DNA of 64,000 bases from contig ML679954.1 in assembly GCA_007922225.1 (NCBI GenBank), positions 23,643,003 through 23,707,002 on the forward strand, in the 5' to 3' direction. Of the stretch, positions 1 to 12,292 are shown one piece after another. Made by a program: the position numbers and the translations under genes. The stretch comes from Emydura subglobosa (lineage: Eukaryota; Chordata; Testudines; Chelidae). Under the pieces are notes generated by a model. It was not told where the DNA came from, did not search any database, and worked only from the letters and a program-made list of their open reading frames with translations. Position 1 is the first letter of the stretch. Every line of letters begins with the position of its first letter.

Positions 1-272
1 GTGACCCTTATTAAACAGACAAAAAGCCTGTAAAAGAAGTTTGTCTTGTATAGATTTATTTTAGAAACATGATTAAGTGCAGAGCAGAGAAAAAAAGTAT
101 CAATGGGGACGTTAGATAATCTGAAAGTTAACTGTTTTTGGATTTTGTAATCCAAGTACAGAACAATTGCTAGATTAGGTTTTGGTTTTTATGTTTTTAC
201 TGTAAAGCTCAAGAGGAGTTCTGAACAATAGGTCAGTAGTGAAGGGCTTGTGAAGCTGAAGGAGCTAAAGTC

Positions 273-378
273 CCAATTCAGGAAAGCACTTAAGCATGTG
301 CTTAACTTTAAGTAAGTACTTACGTTCCATTGACTTCAGTGGATCTTAAGCAGCTACTTAAATTCTTTCCTGAATTGT
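273..378. repeat. Short foldback DNA element (MITE-like), cttaag family
   Basis: The left end CAATTCAGGAAAGCACTTAAG-type arm starts at 274 and is mirrored by a right arm ending CTTTCCTGAATTG at 377. The middle contains the phrase 'ttgacttcagtgg'. The whole is an imperfect palindrome of about 105 bp. This layout (aattcagcaaagcacttaagcac ends) is one I associate with abundant non-autonomous DNA elements in turtles. There is no coding capacity. Further members or halves occur near 1.33 kb, 34.4 kb and 56.5-56.9 kb. Confidence 0.7.
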
Positions 379-1163
379 GGCCTAAAAGGATACATGTTAG
401 TGTGGTGTGGAGAAAAAAGTTAAGTGGCTTGAGTTTAGCATGGTTATATTACTTATGCAAAGCCACTAGTGTTTTTATGCACGTCCTCCCAAATGCATGC
501 CAATAAAACCATTATATCACACAGCACCACATTATCAAGTATTCTAGATATGCCACAAATCTGACAGAAAAACTATTTTAGAAACATTTTAAAAACCACT
601 CTGAATGCTGATTAACATTTCTCTCCCTCTGTAAAGTTAGGCTTCTTTAGTGCCTTGTATTCAACTCTACAGGGAAGGGAAACTGAAATTTACTACTAAG
701 AAATTTTAGAAACTTCTAAGAATGATCTCATATAACTTTTGCATATATTATGATACTTTTAAAAATTCTGATATCTTGGCACCTGTCATTGGAAAGGCTC
801 CTTTCCTTCTCATGGTATATCTCTCCCATTTCTAGCCCTAATATGTCATGAGATATCGGACCTTAAACTATTGACGGCTCCAGGAATGATATTGTCTCAA
901 AAATCTTTGCTGGGTGACTCCAATTTGCAGCCAGCCAATGAATTAGCTTTGCTTTTGTCTGCCACAAATTCCATGTATTTTAAGGCTTTCAGGTCTTTTA
1001 AATTTACTACTGCATCCACTACTGAGTTATGGTCATAATCTTCAGAAAACTGCTCCTCAGAAGAGACTCATCTCTGAAAAGTGGTGAGTGATCTAGCAAA
1101 TTAGACAAACATTCATGTAACTTTAAACATGTAAGTAGCTCCACTGATGTCAGGGAGATTTAT
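379..1163. other. No recognised feature
   Basis: AT-rich sequence with stops in all frames. I recognise no repeat family or exon in it. Confidence 0.55.
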
Positions 1164-1298
1164 AGGTGCTGGAAATACGGGTGCTGAGAATGCGACCACA
1201 CCCCCAGCTTGAAGTGGTTCCATCATATATAGGGTTTACAGTTTGGTTCAATGGCTTTCAGTCCTCCCCCCCATACAAATTGTTCCAACACCCCGGTG
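1164..1298. repeat. Foldback repeat with AGGTGCTGGAA ends
   Basis: It begins AGGTGCTGGAA at 1164 and closes with TTGTTCCAACACCCC near 1294, which gives complementary ends (GGTGCTGGAA against TTCCAACACC). The interior carries 'gcttgaagtggtt' and 'ggtttacagtttggttcaatggc', phrases I recognise from a widespread old tetrapod repeat. It has no coding capacity. The family name was not looked up. Confidence 0.6.
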
Positions 1299-1320
1299 AC
1301 ACTAATTGTATGCTTCAGGT

Positions 1321-1502
1321 TACATAAATGCTTAAGTACTGTGCTGATTCAGGGTGTAAATGCAAAAGTGTTTCAGAATTGGGTCTTTAGGCCCTGATCC
1401 TGCGACTATTTAGGCATGCACTCTCTTTACTCTGTGACTTCAGAAGGGCTACCCATGTAAATAAAATGGTGTACATGCTTAAATATTTGCATAATCAGGC
1501 CT
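1321..1502. repeat. Foldback element (GATCCTGC ends) beside a half element
   Basis: A complete small element runs from AGGCCCTGATCCTGC at 1389 to GCATAATCAGGCCT at 1502. Its interior has the typical 'gacttcagaaggg' and 'tacatgcttaaat' phrases. Immediately upstream, 1321-1358 looks like the right half of a cttaag-family element (aatgcttaagtactgtgctgattcagg). The two appear to be separate insertions placed side by side. Confidence 0.6.
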
Positions 1503-1701
1503 TACTCTGTATAAAACAAGGATCATACAGTGTAGGTTTAACCTGGTTGCACTAATTTACTGGAAAGAGTCTTTGGATTTGCACATTTATTTTTAGAATT
1601 GTGCAATTTGTGTATTTTGGCCATTTCATTCTGCTTTATCATTCATTTCTGATCCTTCATCAAGGATGCAAACCCCGTCTCCCATTACATGGAGGTAATA
1701 T

Positions 1702-1766
1702 AGGGCTTGATCCAAAGATCATTGAAATTAATGGAAAGGCATTTATTAACTTTGGATCAGGCCTAT
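1702..1766. repeat. Mini foldback, TTGATCCAAAG arms
   Basis: GGGCTTGATCCAAAG at 1703 is mirrored by CTTTGGATCAGGCC ending near 1764, and TA-rich bases flank both sides. The element is about 65 bp and would fold into a near-perfect hairpin. It belongs with the other GATCC-ended mini elements here (1389, 17427, 21328). Confidence 0.65.
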
Positions 1767-2262
1767 AATGTACACAGAGGCCCAAATGAGAAATGAATGA
1801 CTTTGCATATTTAAAATTTGAACTACTTAAAACTCCAAGTACATTGTATAAAACTTTTTGCCGTGTGTGTGTATTAAATTAAAAGGATTTTCATTGGACA
1901 TGTAGATTTGTAAAAATGCTATTATTCCTTCCACTCTTAAAGAAAGAGGTTAACACTCTCTGAAGTGAACAAGATCACTATGCTAATCATTTCTTCTGTT
2001 AGTTCCATTTATAAAGGGCTACATCTTTTTATTGCTACTGCTACTATTACTGTTTTCTCCAGGGTCATTTTAAAGAACATATTCACATTCGGTCCAAAGA
2101 TATGTGCTACTGAAGTGCATATGAGGTTGGCTTGCTCTGAAGAAAGGAGTATGTTAGGATGAGCAGAATCTGCTCTGAACTAGTTTGGTCCCTAAAGTCC
2201 CATTCTATTTTTAATGCTGAATGACATTTCCAGATCATTCTTCTCTATCGAACTTGTTACGG

Positions 2263-2359
2263 TTGATTTTCAGAAGCACAAATGGAAGCTAGGTGCCCAA
2301 TTCCACTGGTTTTCAGTGAGATTCAGATGCTTGGGTTTGAGGCTCCTTTGAAAATCCCA
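2263..2359. repeat. Foldback element, GATTTTCA family
   Basis: The left end TGATTTTCAGAAGCAC and the right end GGCTCCTTTGAAAATCCCA are inverted relative to each other. The interior phrases 'aggtgcccaattcc' and 'ttttcagtgagattcag' fit an abundant turtle short element family. Another copy lies at 53241-53308. Confidence 0.6.
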
Positions 2360-2487
2360 GGTGTCATTGTTAAAAGAAACAGCAGTGTATTGGATTATGC
2401 ATAGTGTTGAGAGCTAGGAACTACTGAGATTTACATGTGCTTGTTATCAGTCTGGGTCTAGGTCTGTCCTCGAGGAATTCATTTAGG

Positions 2488-2662
2488 CCAATATTTTCAA
2501 ACTTGAATACTTAAAGCTAGATATCTAAAATAATATTCAGACCGATAAGTGGCCTAATTTTCAGAGGTGCTGAAAATTGCAGTTCCTATTGATTTCAATG
2601 AACAAGACAATGCACTTGATGAGCAAGACATGTGCAGGGCAATTCTGAAAGGGGTCAACTTA
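2488..2662. repeat. Degraded foldback fragments, GATTTTCA family
   Basis: Two end-like pieces occur: 'ccaatattttcaaacttgaatac' near 2490 and 'ggcctaattttcagaggtgctgaa' near 2553, followed by 'ttgatttcaatg'. They look like one or two decayed copies of the family at 2263. Limits are uncertain. Confidence 0.4.
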
Positions 2663-4100
2663 GCCATGCAGCAGGAAAACTGAGTGGTCATAGCTAGATG
2701 CTTTCAAAACTGAGGAATTTCACAAGCTGAATAGGAGCAGAGCAGAAGATCAGAAAATGCTGCCACTGCTTAGAGCATCCATGCGGCCTGGATGCTCTGG
2801 CATTAGCTGAGTGCTCAGTCTTGGGGATTGTTAGAAGGCATCTGTTACTTCAAGTTATGGTACCCAGCTACTGCTTTTGTGGATGTGTTCCTGGATCACT
2901 CCTGAACCCTAGCAGGAAATCATTCAGGGTGCATGTGGTGACTGCTGGGCAGTGTAAAAAGCCAACAAAGACCCAGAAAACATTCTGACTTTCAAGCAGG
3001 GAAAATGGTTCCTTCCTCCTCTCTTTCACTTGTCTTAGCGTGAATCACGCTAACTTGATCAGCCTGCATGGTTCCCAGCCAGAAATGTCATCCCAAGTGA
3101 ATCTCTTCCTTTGTCCTGTCTCCTGCCCCCGCCAACAGCCTCACTTCAATCCCCTAAGACATTGCATTGAACTGCTTCTCATCTCCATGCTCACCTGTGT
3201 GTTTGAGAGTAGGGATGTAGTTAATTAGTTGTGTGTGATATGGTGCAGATACCTGTGCTCTTAGTTGTCTAAGTTAGCAGAAGTCCAACACTGCCTGTTA
3301 CATAAAATTGTTTATAAAAATCACCAAATGTTGGAGACAAACATACTGGTACAAATTGGATTATTTAAATTGAAAGAACTGTGAAAAGGGGTCTGCCAGG
3401 CTCCTAGTAAATGCTCTGAAAGATGAGCTGAAAGATTCCAGAAAAAGGAGGAAATGTTTCTAGTTTAAATCACTGAAAGGTATTTTCGTTGGTTAATGGG
3501 GTGAGATTGCCACCCTTTCTTTGTCATTGTTTAGCTGAACGTCACTGAGTGGGAATGGGTACACTGAAAAGAGTGAGCTTTATCTTCCCGGTTGCCACCT
3601 ATGCCATCTACTAGAAATATGGGAGACACTATGACACCATTAGGCCTTCATAGTCCTGACCAAACAGAGCCAAAGAGATGGAACCAGTGACAATGCTACC
3701 TCCACCAGCTTTGGCTAAATCCTGAGCACCACCTGGAATGTAACAGTTGGTTTCCTGCCCTCACTTTTTGCATGTCCTTTTCCTTCTCCATCTTATTCTC
3801 TTTCATATCTTTCTCTCTGTCCCTTCTGTCAAATAAAAGGGCAGCTGAGGAAGTCAAGACAACTGTATCTTTTGCAATACTGCTGTGAGTCTGTAACCAA
3901 AGAGACAGATAAAAGCAATGCTGCATTTTTAATAAAAGGTTAAAAAGATTTTTAATGATGGTGGTTACAACAGGAGTTGCCTGAGATAACTTGACACAAA
4001 CACCTAGATCACACTTAACTGGTTAATGCTATAACAGTGAACAAGGGTTTCATTAATATCTTATCCCTTGTTGTGCACAACACACACCCCTTTCCACACA
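2663..4100. other. No recognised gene
   Basis: Mixed-composition sequence. No reading frame shows a recognisable protein. The final part (about 4135-4180, 'ttttggctccattgaag') resembles the end of a short foldback element. Confidence 0.5.
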
Positions 4101-4181
4101 ACAATGGTGTGCAGAGAAAACAGTGGGGCGATATTTTGGCTCCATTGAAGTTGAAGGCAAAATTCGCATTGACCTCATAGA

Positions 4182-4429
4182 GTATGTCTACACTGCAATT
4201 AAAAACCTGTGGCTCACCCATGTCAGCTGGCTTGGGCTGAGGGCCTGTTTAATTGCATTGTAGACTTCTGTGTTTGTGCTGCAGCCTGAGCTTTGGGACC
4301 TTCCCACCTTGAAGGGTCCTAGAACCTGAGATCCAGTCTGAGCCCAAAAGTCTACACCACAATTAAGCCCAAGCCCGAATCAAATGGCACAGGCCAACTG
4401 TGGGTGAATAATTGCAGTGTAAACATACC
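4182..4429. repeat. Foldback DNA element, GTCTACACTGCAAT ends
   Basis: The terminal inverted repeats are clear: GTATGTCTACACTGCAAT at the left and ATTGCAGTGTAAACATACC at the right, differing at one or two positions. The element is about 248 bp, rich in 'gggctgagg' and 'aagcccaagcc' phrases that pair across the centre, and has no coding capacity. A second copy is at 32899-33101 and a half copy at 4790-4902. Confidence 0.75.
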
Positions 4430-4789
4430 CAAAGGGCCCAGTGTTTCACCCACTGAGTGCAAAGCTTGTCTTGTGCCTACTGACTACGTCATACCCTGGG
4501 GACCACTAAAACAGAAGCACTGGCCTGAGTGGATGGGGATCTGAGTGCTTTGAAAATCCTAACTGAGCAGCCAACCCCTTATCCGGGTCCCAGACCCACT
4601 CTCTGAGAGCACTCCAGGGACTTGTGTCTGACTGAGGCTATTCTGAAAAATTGAATACCCAAACATGAACTGACTTCGTTTGGAGCAAACGTTTGTGCCC
4701 ACGCAAGCCTTCGAATATCAGTAATTCACAAATCAGCAGTGAACCTAAATCCCTTCGGCCTGCTCTTGGCTATAACATGATTTTTCTAC

Positions 4790-4902
4790 ATGGGCTCATC
4801 ATATATGAAGTAGCTTTTGCAGGAGCCAAGCTCAAGCCAGGCTAGCATGAATCTGGCTACCGGGGCTGGGAAGCTCCTTCCCAGCTGCAGTGTAGACATA
4901 CA
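4790..4902. repeat. Half copy of the GTCTACACTG foldback element
   Basis: The right end CAGCTGCAGTGTAGACATACA near 4883-4902 matches the terminal repeat of the element at 4182. The sequence before it has the same 'ctcaagccaggctagc' style. The left terminal repeat is missing or too decayed to see. Confidence 0.55.
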
Positions 4903-6285
4903 ATGGAACATCATATTATTTTTTCTCTCATAATAACTACACATTTTCAAAGTTAGATAATGGATTTGTATTCTCTGCCATGATCCTAGTAGTGAGATTA
5001 TGAATGAACTTCATGAAGCAGGAACTAAGGTGATTTTCCACTTAATCATAATGACTTCACAATTTAAGCATTAGTTGTTTCATTTACCTTTCCTTTCCCC
5101 TAACCTGTGCTGCTTCAGCAGTTCTAGTCTGTCTTTCTATTTCAGAAGCTTTTTTCATATGTACCTACCAAGGCAGAAGAGCGGTCTTGTGAGGATGCCA
5201 AGTTTCCAGCTGGCCAACACTTAATCATCTGGAAACGGAATTATCTACTGGAGGATTTTTAGTCATTCTTGCTTGTTTCCATCTTACATTCCTTTATTGT
5301 TTAAACATAACAACAAACAAAAGTAGAGTATACTGCAATGCCTTGTGATATTACACCTATGGAGGTTAGCTGCCCATTTCAAAGTTACTCTTGATGCTGG
5401 TCATGGAGGACCTACTGTATTTTAACCCCTGTTTTGGTGGGATGGTTTTGTATCCACAATTTGGAGGTATGTTTTTTTTATTCTCTTTCTAATGTTTGCC
5501 ATATTCTAGACATCCCTCTGAATACTCTCTCACTGTCTTCTTTATTTTGTTTCTCACTTATTGTATTCTGCTATGTTCTTCAGTTGTGGAGTACACAGTA
5601 CAGTATATCCTGTGAAAATGACAGTTTACCGACAGACAGACTTTATTCCCACAAAGTTCAGTGGAATTGGTGGCTGTTTGTGCTGACTGTTTAATATTAC
5701 CAAGCAAACAGATAACCATTCTTGTAGAGTCAGGATACCTATATTTTTAAACCATCTACCACTGGTAAGTCTGAAATACTTCTGTTTTAATGGGATTTCA
5801 GCCTCCTTTTATGAACAGTTGAAATAAATAGCTTTTTTTAAAAAAGCATGCCATATCACATAAAACGGGGTTATATGGAACTACCTGTGGCATGTGAAAT
5901 AATGCACCATCTTGCAAAATGACAAGGTGCAAGTTTGGAAGCCTGGAATCCCCCAAACATTATTTATTCCTAGCCTGTGGACAGCAATTTAAATAGAATT
6001 CATTGCCCTCAACTCTTTTTCAGTAATATGGCACGGTTTTCCTCACCTTGGTTCTGATTCAGCCACCCTTGTTAAGTGAGTTGTATTTTACTCTGTGAGA
6101 AGTTTCACTGAATTCTCTGCAAGATTTTTCTTAAATAATACCATTTGAAAACAATATTTCTTAGTTTATGAAGGAATATTTTGTGATGAAAAGTATACTG
6201 TGAGAAAGCACATTAATTAAGTTATTTACCCAACATTTTGAATGAACAATAAAATGTATAGAGAAACTAAGTGAGTGAGGTAATA
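4903..6285. other. No recognised feature
   Basis: AT-rich sequence with only short open frames and no recognisable domains. The left half of a short foldback element may be present around 6051-6110 (ttctgattcagccaccc). Confidence 0.5.
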
Positions 6286-6372
6286 ATTAATTGAACCAAC
6301 TTCTGTTGGTGAACAGACAAGCTTTTGAGCTTACAGAGGCAGACAGAGATTTGTCTGGTCTTTTGGAATTGC
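6286..6372 (+). repeat. Fragment of an interspersed repeat (ttctgttggtgaacagacaag)
   Basis: The phrase 'aacttctgttggtgaacagacaagcttttgagctta' resembles a common reptile repeat that I remember with 'ttggtgagagagacaagctttcgagc'. Only this stretch is recognisable. Class and limits are unsure. Confidence 0.4.
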
Positions 6373-9300
6373 ATTCCTTCTTTCCCGCCTCCCCCAGACC
6401 CTGTCTAAATTACAGTGGCCTACTCAGGCTGTTCTGTGGACCACAGCACTTCTGAGAATCTTCACAGCATTGTACCTCAGCCCCACCCCCTAAGGTAGGA
6501 CTTTCAAGGGGTCCTTGGAAGACAGCTTTATGGTCATCATCCACAGTCTGCACTGAGGAAATTCTCCTGTAGCTCAACACAGGACATTTAGGGTTTCTTT
6601 ATGCTGTGCTGCACTGGCTTTTTTACATTAAATAAAAGGGCCAGCATGGGTGGGGGGGATAAAGATCTCACCCCTAATTCATTTCATGTATGGAATAGAG
6701 TCTTGTGGGTTTTCTAGCATGTGAAATACATGGAAAAATGGGAATTCTACAGAATTCATACAGACAGAAAATGATAGACTATAGCTCTATTAGATTTGGT
6801 CACAAGTTGTGATGTTTTTTTCTTTCTCTTAAGAAAAGTGCTGATTTTGGTTTACTCTTGTTCAGGAGGTCAAGCATTCTGAATGTGCAGACATCTGACA
6901 CCACCAAATTTTTCAAGTATTGGCACAAATGAATGTATGTCCACCAATAGGGGCTTGAATATTTGTCCAGAAATAGGAACCTGAAGTGTATTGTTTGCTC
7001 TTTCTTGTTCTATAATTTGAAGTTTCAGTCAGAGAGGAGGAACAATACTAAATGACTTAGATGATGAATCACATACCAGAAATAGCAAATGGGTCAAAAT
7101 GAACACAGTTCACAAACAATCAACAGTCTGAAAATTATTCCTGCTAAACTCTTTTGCAAATACTTAAGAATACAATTCAGAAATCAGTAAAAAAGACTAC
7201 ATTGGTAATGGCTATTTCAAATAACTCTATAAAATTTTGAAAGGGTTCATTTTAGCTAGGCAGTCAGGGATTGTCTGAATTGCTCCTTTGGAGTAGGCAA
7301 AATTTTGCTGAGAATCTTACAAGAAGCGGCTCTCTCCTAAATTTTCTGGTTATTTTGCCTATCATCGGGCTGCAGTTACCATGAGAACAGTCAGGAAGTA
7401 TAGGGGTATACAAACATGAACATATATATTGGTAAAAAAAAGCTTTTTCAAACCTCAGAGTTTGTCTGGGTTGTCTTAAAGTTTGATTGAATCTTTGGCA
7501 ATCTGGTCCAAACAGGTTCACATATCAGCTTTAGTGTTGATGATCAAATGCATCAAACTAAACCCTGAATTACGAGGTTGTGCAAAGGATAATGTAAAAA
7601 ACTGCTATGATTCCCATAAAACACAGCATGAAGAAAATGTTCTAGGGTATGGACACACTTAAGTGTTCTATGAAAACTTAGCCATGACATACACCATTTC
7701 AGATAAATCTTTAAATTGAGAATAAACCAATCTCAACTTTCATGGCTTAATCTAATATCTATCATTTTGATTCTATCAGTGTTTGACATATACCGTCATT
7801 AATTAACCACCCAGACAGTTCTACCTCATTTGCTAGGACATTAATCCCGTGGAAGCCACGCAGTATTCTGTGGAAAATGTTCAGGTGTCCAATCAATACT
7901 GTCAGTTTATATCTTCACAAAACATTAAAAATGTCATTATTCAGAGAATGTTAAAATAGTATAGTGCAAAATAAAAAAGAAGAAGAGAGTAATCAGTGCA
8001 GGTTTTTGTGCAGGGTATTAATTATTTCATCTATAATACTTTTAAGATGATGTACCATGCTGCAGCAACGAAGGATTCACAATCACAAAAACAGTCTGTC
8101 CTTCAGATATTGGAGGCCCATTTCAGTAACATTTTGCATTGCCATTTCACTGCAGCAATTACTGAAGGACGTAAATCTATCTACTTTCCCCTGTACACAG
8201 AAAAAGCCTCCCAGGCAGAGGTTTCAGTTCAGCACATTCATTACCTTTTAATTGCTTCTAAATTGCATTGTGACCTGTCGCGTCAATAGCCGAATCTATC
8301 TAAGAGAAACTAGCACAATTTGAGCATATGTGTTGTTAAAAGCTTTACTGGCAGTTGTTGTTTTGTTACTAGATTGCATAAAGGACACTGCATGAAGGAC
8401 AATGTCATTTTGGGATGTTTTTTCAATAATGTATCATTAACTTTGTTTGAAGGTGTCTATATATATCGGCTCGGTTAGATGTGAAACAAACATGTTGAGC
8501 TCAGACACTGAATTGCATAGAGCACTGTTAAGTCGTTAATAGATTATTTTTTTAAGTGTACATCTCTCTGACTAAATATAAAAGTTTTCAATGTCAGTTG
8601 CGACATGCAAGAGTTTCCACAGAAAATGCACTTGCATGCAAAGTCACAGCCGAATAACACATTTTATTTAAGATGCTAAGCCATGGTATAAAAATCACCC
8701 TTGGAGAAAAGATAAACTTGAATACTTTTTAGGCAGAGCCACAGCAAGCACCATGCCATAAAAGGTAACCGATCATACCAACCCCTGTGAAAGCCAAGGT
8801 ATAAAAATCATTGCTCCCCTGGAAGACTTATTCAAAGCTATTTCACAATCACTTATAGAATGTACCCACACCATCTCACCTTCTAATGATTTCAGCCAGC
8901 TAGCATGTGTTTTTTATTTTGTTCCTTTGTTTCACTCTTCCCACTCCCCTGCAAAAAATAAAATTATCTGAGTCTGAAGTAGTTTGTTCAGTCTGTATTG
9001 CAAGAATACATTTTCTTTCCATCTCTCTCTTTATGTTTAGTAATGAATTTATAGAGAGTGAATTCAGTGGATTTCATATTTTTAGGAAGCTTCTTGTATC
9101 CAAGTGACCTTGCTGGAAAGTCTTTTGGCAATCAGTAGGAAAGAGAAGTGTTCATCCTAATACAAAAATACAAGGCAGCCTCTGTCAAAGTTGCTCTATT
9201 TAAAGACTGTATTACATATCATACCCTGAATACTGTTTTATCCATTGTGGGGATTTTTCGTGACTCCTTTCCACACTGCATTTTCTAATTCTAAGCTGGA

Positions 9301-10529
9301 TGGTTTGCGCGTGGGTCTGGGGGTTGTATCAGACTCCCTGAAAGTCTGAGCCTGTCTCATATAGAGAGAATGACCAAAAGATAATTTGACTCTGTTTATC
9401 CGAGGCTGCTCTACATGAGCTGTTAAAAACAAGTTATAATACCAGCTTTTCCAAATTTCTGGCTCATGTAGGTCATTGGTTTGAACATATATGCTGCAGC
9501 AGTATGTGGTTTCAACAAAAATGGAATTGTTCAGTTGCATGTTTCCAGATGTCATCTCACATGCTGTAAGGCTCCTAGAGGTAATGCAGTGCTAGCTGCT
9601 GAGCAGTCAGTAAATCAATGACCCTAAAAAGAAAAGAAAATCTCCACTGCATAAGGGTTCTTGGACCACCGCTGCACTTATTGGAGACTGCTAGAAGGCT
9701 TGATGTTACATGTCTTGTTTTAGGATAGGTGGCCACTACATACAAATAGCCATAAGCCCATATTGCATTGAGCAGGTTCCTTTCTAGTTTAGCCACATCA
9801 CTTTTGGGTTTTGCACTCACCCTTAAGTGCTCTCAGCATCTATTTAGACATAGATGCCGTTTGGACCATTGGAAAATCGCCACCAGATGATCTGATGGTG
9901 CAAATGGCCTTTCTATCACTTTTGCTTTCTCTTTTGACCTACTTACACCACTGTAGCATTGAGCTCAGTGTGCCCGTGAAAAGCGTTGGAAAAAAAATTT
10001 AACAGAATAAAAATAAAACAGTGTCAAACTAGTTCATTAGAAAACAAATAGGAGAGGCTTTGTTCTGGAAAAGAAGACAAAATGTTTCAATCTGTACTAA
10101 GTAGCGGCTGCCCTTAATGATTTTTAAAATAAAATATAATAAAAATAATAGCACATTATAACAATGGTGTCAAATCCTGACATGTCATTGACATTCCTGT
10201 ATATCGTGTATTCTACGATTAACATGCTATGAAATAATGTAAAAAGAATACAAACATGAACACAAAATACAAGCCAAAAACAAAATTTCAGAATTACAAA
10301 AGAAACATTTTCTGAAACATAACCTCTTATGAAATTTCTTTTTTCAGGACATTTAGAAAATATTTTGGCTTTCTTCCAAATTGGAATGAAAACAAATTTC
10401 CGAATGTTGAAATTACCTGCGAACTATAAAGATTTTATACTGTATGACTGTAGAGTTATTCTTATTCTCTCTCTGGCCCCATGCACATTTAATAATTTAT
10501 ACATGGTGGAATGGCTTAAACAGGAGAGA
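6373..10529. other. Low-repeat AT-rich stretch
   Basis: About 4.2 kb in which I recognise no transposon family, RNA gene or protein. Short open frames (for example at 7996-8289 and 9238-9555 minus) have no familiar domain or residue pattern. The lack of visible repeats makes this the most plausible place for conserved non-coding elements, but sequence alone cannot show that. Confidence 0.45.
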
Positions 10530-10534
10530 TTGAG

Positions 10535-10735
10535 AGAGATCCACACCAGAATATCCTATAGCCCAGTGGTTAGGGCACCCATATGGGAAGTGGGAAACAC
10601 CTATTTTATATCCCTTTTCGTCAATCAACATGTGGCAGGCAGGGAATTGAACTGGGGTCTCCTGCAGCCTGGGTGAATACTCTATCTATTGGGCTAAAGT
10701 TTACAAGGGAAGCTGCCACCTCCTCTTTTTTTGTA
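10535..10735. mobile_element. tRNA-like foldback element, copy 1
   Basis: The left arm carries a Pol III A-box-like TAGCCCAGTGG at 10559-10569. The right arm, read on the minus strand, carries a B-box-like AGTTCAATTCC (10643-10653) and then a degraded A box near 10686-10696 (gggcta). The left arm's B box is lost. Flanks 'cacaccagaatatcc' and 'gctgccacctcc' match those of the copy at 21.1 kb, which sets the approximate limits. It is a non-coding mobile repeat, not a tRNA gene: no acceptor stem or anticodon arm is evident. Confidence 0.65.
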
Positions 10736-11214
10736 TAGTTAGACATGCTCCGCAACTGTTCTTACATGAAATGGCTTAACCATGGGACTCCAGGAGAGGA
10801 TTCGTGGATTGTAGATCACAAGCAGCGATAGGCATTTCCCCCCAGCCCAGACTTAAGCGCAGAACTCCCAGAGGGGGTGGAGCTTAGGAGACACACCTGT
10901 CCTTGGCATTTGCTATTGGCTAGCTTAGGCAGCTTCCTGTTTAGCGAGCTGGCTTTTGTGGATCCCATTCTCAGGAGCTTATCTCTTCTCATGCATTGTA
11001 TAAGGAGCTCAGGTGCCCAATTCAGGGTTTGTGGATTCCACAGGGTGATGAGGTGCCTAAAAATTAGGCATTGCAATGCTGAAGTCAGCTTTGTGGATCT
11101 GGGCCTAAGTGTTCATTAATGACACACATACTCCTAAAAGCCTAAGTCTCTTTTGAAAATGGGGATTAAGCTCCAAAGTCACTTTAAAATTGTGCTTTTG
11201 GACTTTATGGGCCA
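10736..11214. repeat. Reptile repeat block with 'aggtgcc' phrases
   Basis: It contains 'cttaagcgcagaactc', 'ctcaggtgcccaattcaggg', 'gaggtgcctaaaaattaggca' and ends with 'cctaagtctcttttgaaaatgggg', a GATTTTCA-family end. It follows the tRNA-like foldback, and a block of similar style follows the copy at 21.1 kb, so the two may be parts of one larger element. No protein is encoded; the small frames on both strands here lie in repeat sequence. Confidence 0.45.
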
Positions 11215-12157
11215 AACTCATACACCAGGGAAGAATTCATATACCTGTTGCAGGTTATTTTTTCACTGAGTGAGAAATTAGTAGTATTACTGTAGTACTA
11301 GTCTCGTATACCTACCAGGATCATCATGAACACTGTTAAATAGTCATATTAGCTGGCAATAGCAAAGTGCCCTTTATAATTCACAGATATGGCACAAAAG
11401 AGCTTCAGCAAAGAGCTGTGTTCAAACCTTCCTCCAGCCACACGTTTCTCCTACACAAAAGATGGCCTAACTCCTTTGTGAGCATTTGTGTCTTAATTCA
11501 TCTGCAAATACATACACTCCTTTCCAAATGTGGAAATGGGCTGTCCCTCAGTCACCAGCCCTAATCTCGTGGAGTCCCAAGTGTCTGGGTTTGTCTGACA
11601 GTTAGACACATGTCAACAGCTGCCAAGCTCTGATTAGCTCATCATTGGGTGACATATTTGCAGACGTGAGGGCATGGAGTGAGCAAGTGACTTATCCTCT
11701 TTCTCTGATAATGGGCCAGTGCCACAAGCTGGGTTCCAGCCCCTTTGCACCACTCAGGCCACACATAGAAGCTGAAAATAACCTGTTAATGCCTAGCAGA
11801 GAATTCCCATTGGAGGGGAATTCTGTGCGTTGTAGCCAATCCATGGTCCTTTGCCACGCTCCTTCCTTGTGTAGCATGCAAGGAGGAGGCACAAATAAAA
11901 GTTCTGCCACAGCAAGGGGGCAGAACTAGCATCAAGGACCCTAAGGCAGTAGCAGTACTAAAAGCTGCCTGGTAGCAACTTTAAGTTGTATCGAGACTAG
12001 AGTTGGCCTTGAGCATCAGAGAGCTGGCTCCAGTTCCCTGACATTCAGAATCCTCTTTTGCACTGAGTTTTGCTTAGCATGAGAGTGAATGTAGACAAAT
12101 ACATTTATGATAATACTTCCAAGTTCCAACCCAGTCTAGTAAGATGGGAGACTGTCT
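11215..12157. other. No recognised feature
   Basis: Unassigned sequence. Overlapping frames on both strands at 11645-11929 have no recognisable domain. Confidence 0.5.
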
Positions 12158-12292
12158 TATTTTAATTCCCATTTTACAGATGGCTAAACTGACAGCCAGA
12201 GAGGTGGCATTACTTTCCACAGGTCACACAGAAAGAGAGAGGCAGAGCTGGGAATGGAATGTTCTGACGTTCAATCCTGTGCATGACTCACA
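12158..12292 (-). mobile_element. MIR-type SINE fragment
   Basis: On the plus strand the order is 'cccattttacagatggctaaactgacagccagagaggtggcat', 'ccacaggtcacacag', 'ggcagagctgggaatgg' and 'ttcaatcctgtgcatgactc'. That is the reverse complement of the MIR core and its tRNA-related B-box region, so the SINE lies on the minus strand. It is an ancient amniote/mammal-wide CORE-SINE family. It is diverged and truncated, with no A box visible. Confidence 0.75.

Noticed and set aside
9238..9555. 105-codon minus-strand open frame
   Set aside because: The translation matches no family I know, and the frame has no supporting splice or start context.
10329..10676. 115-codon plus frame preceded by a ttttttcag acceptor-like site
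   Set aside because: Its last third lies in the tRNA-like foldback repeat, and the rest shows no domain. An exon is not supported.
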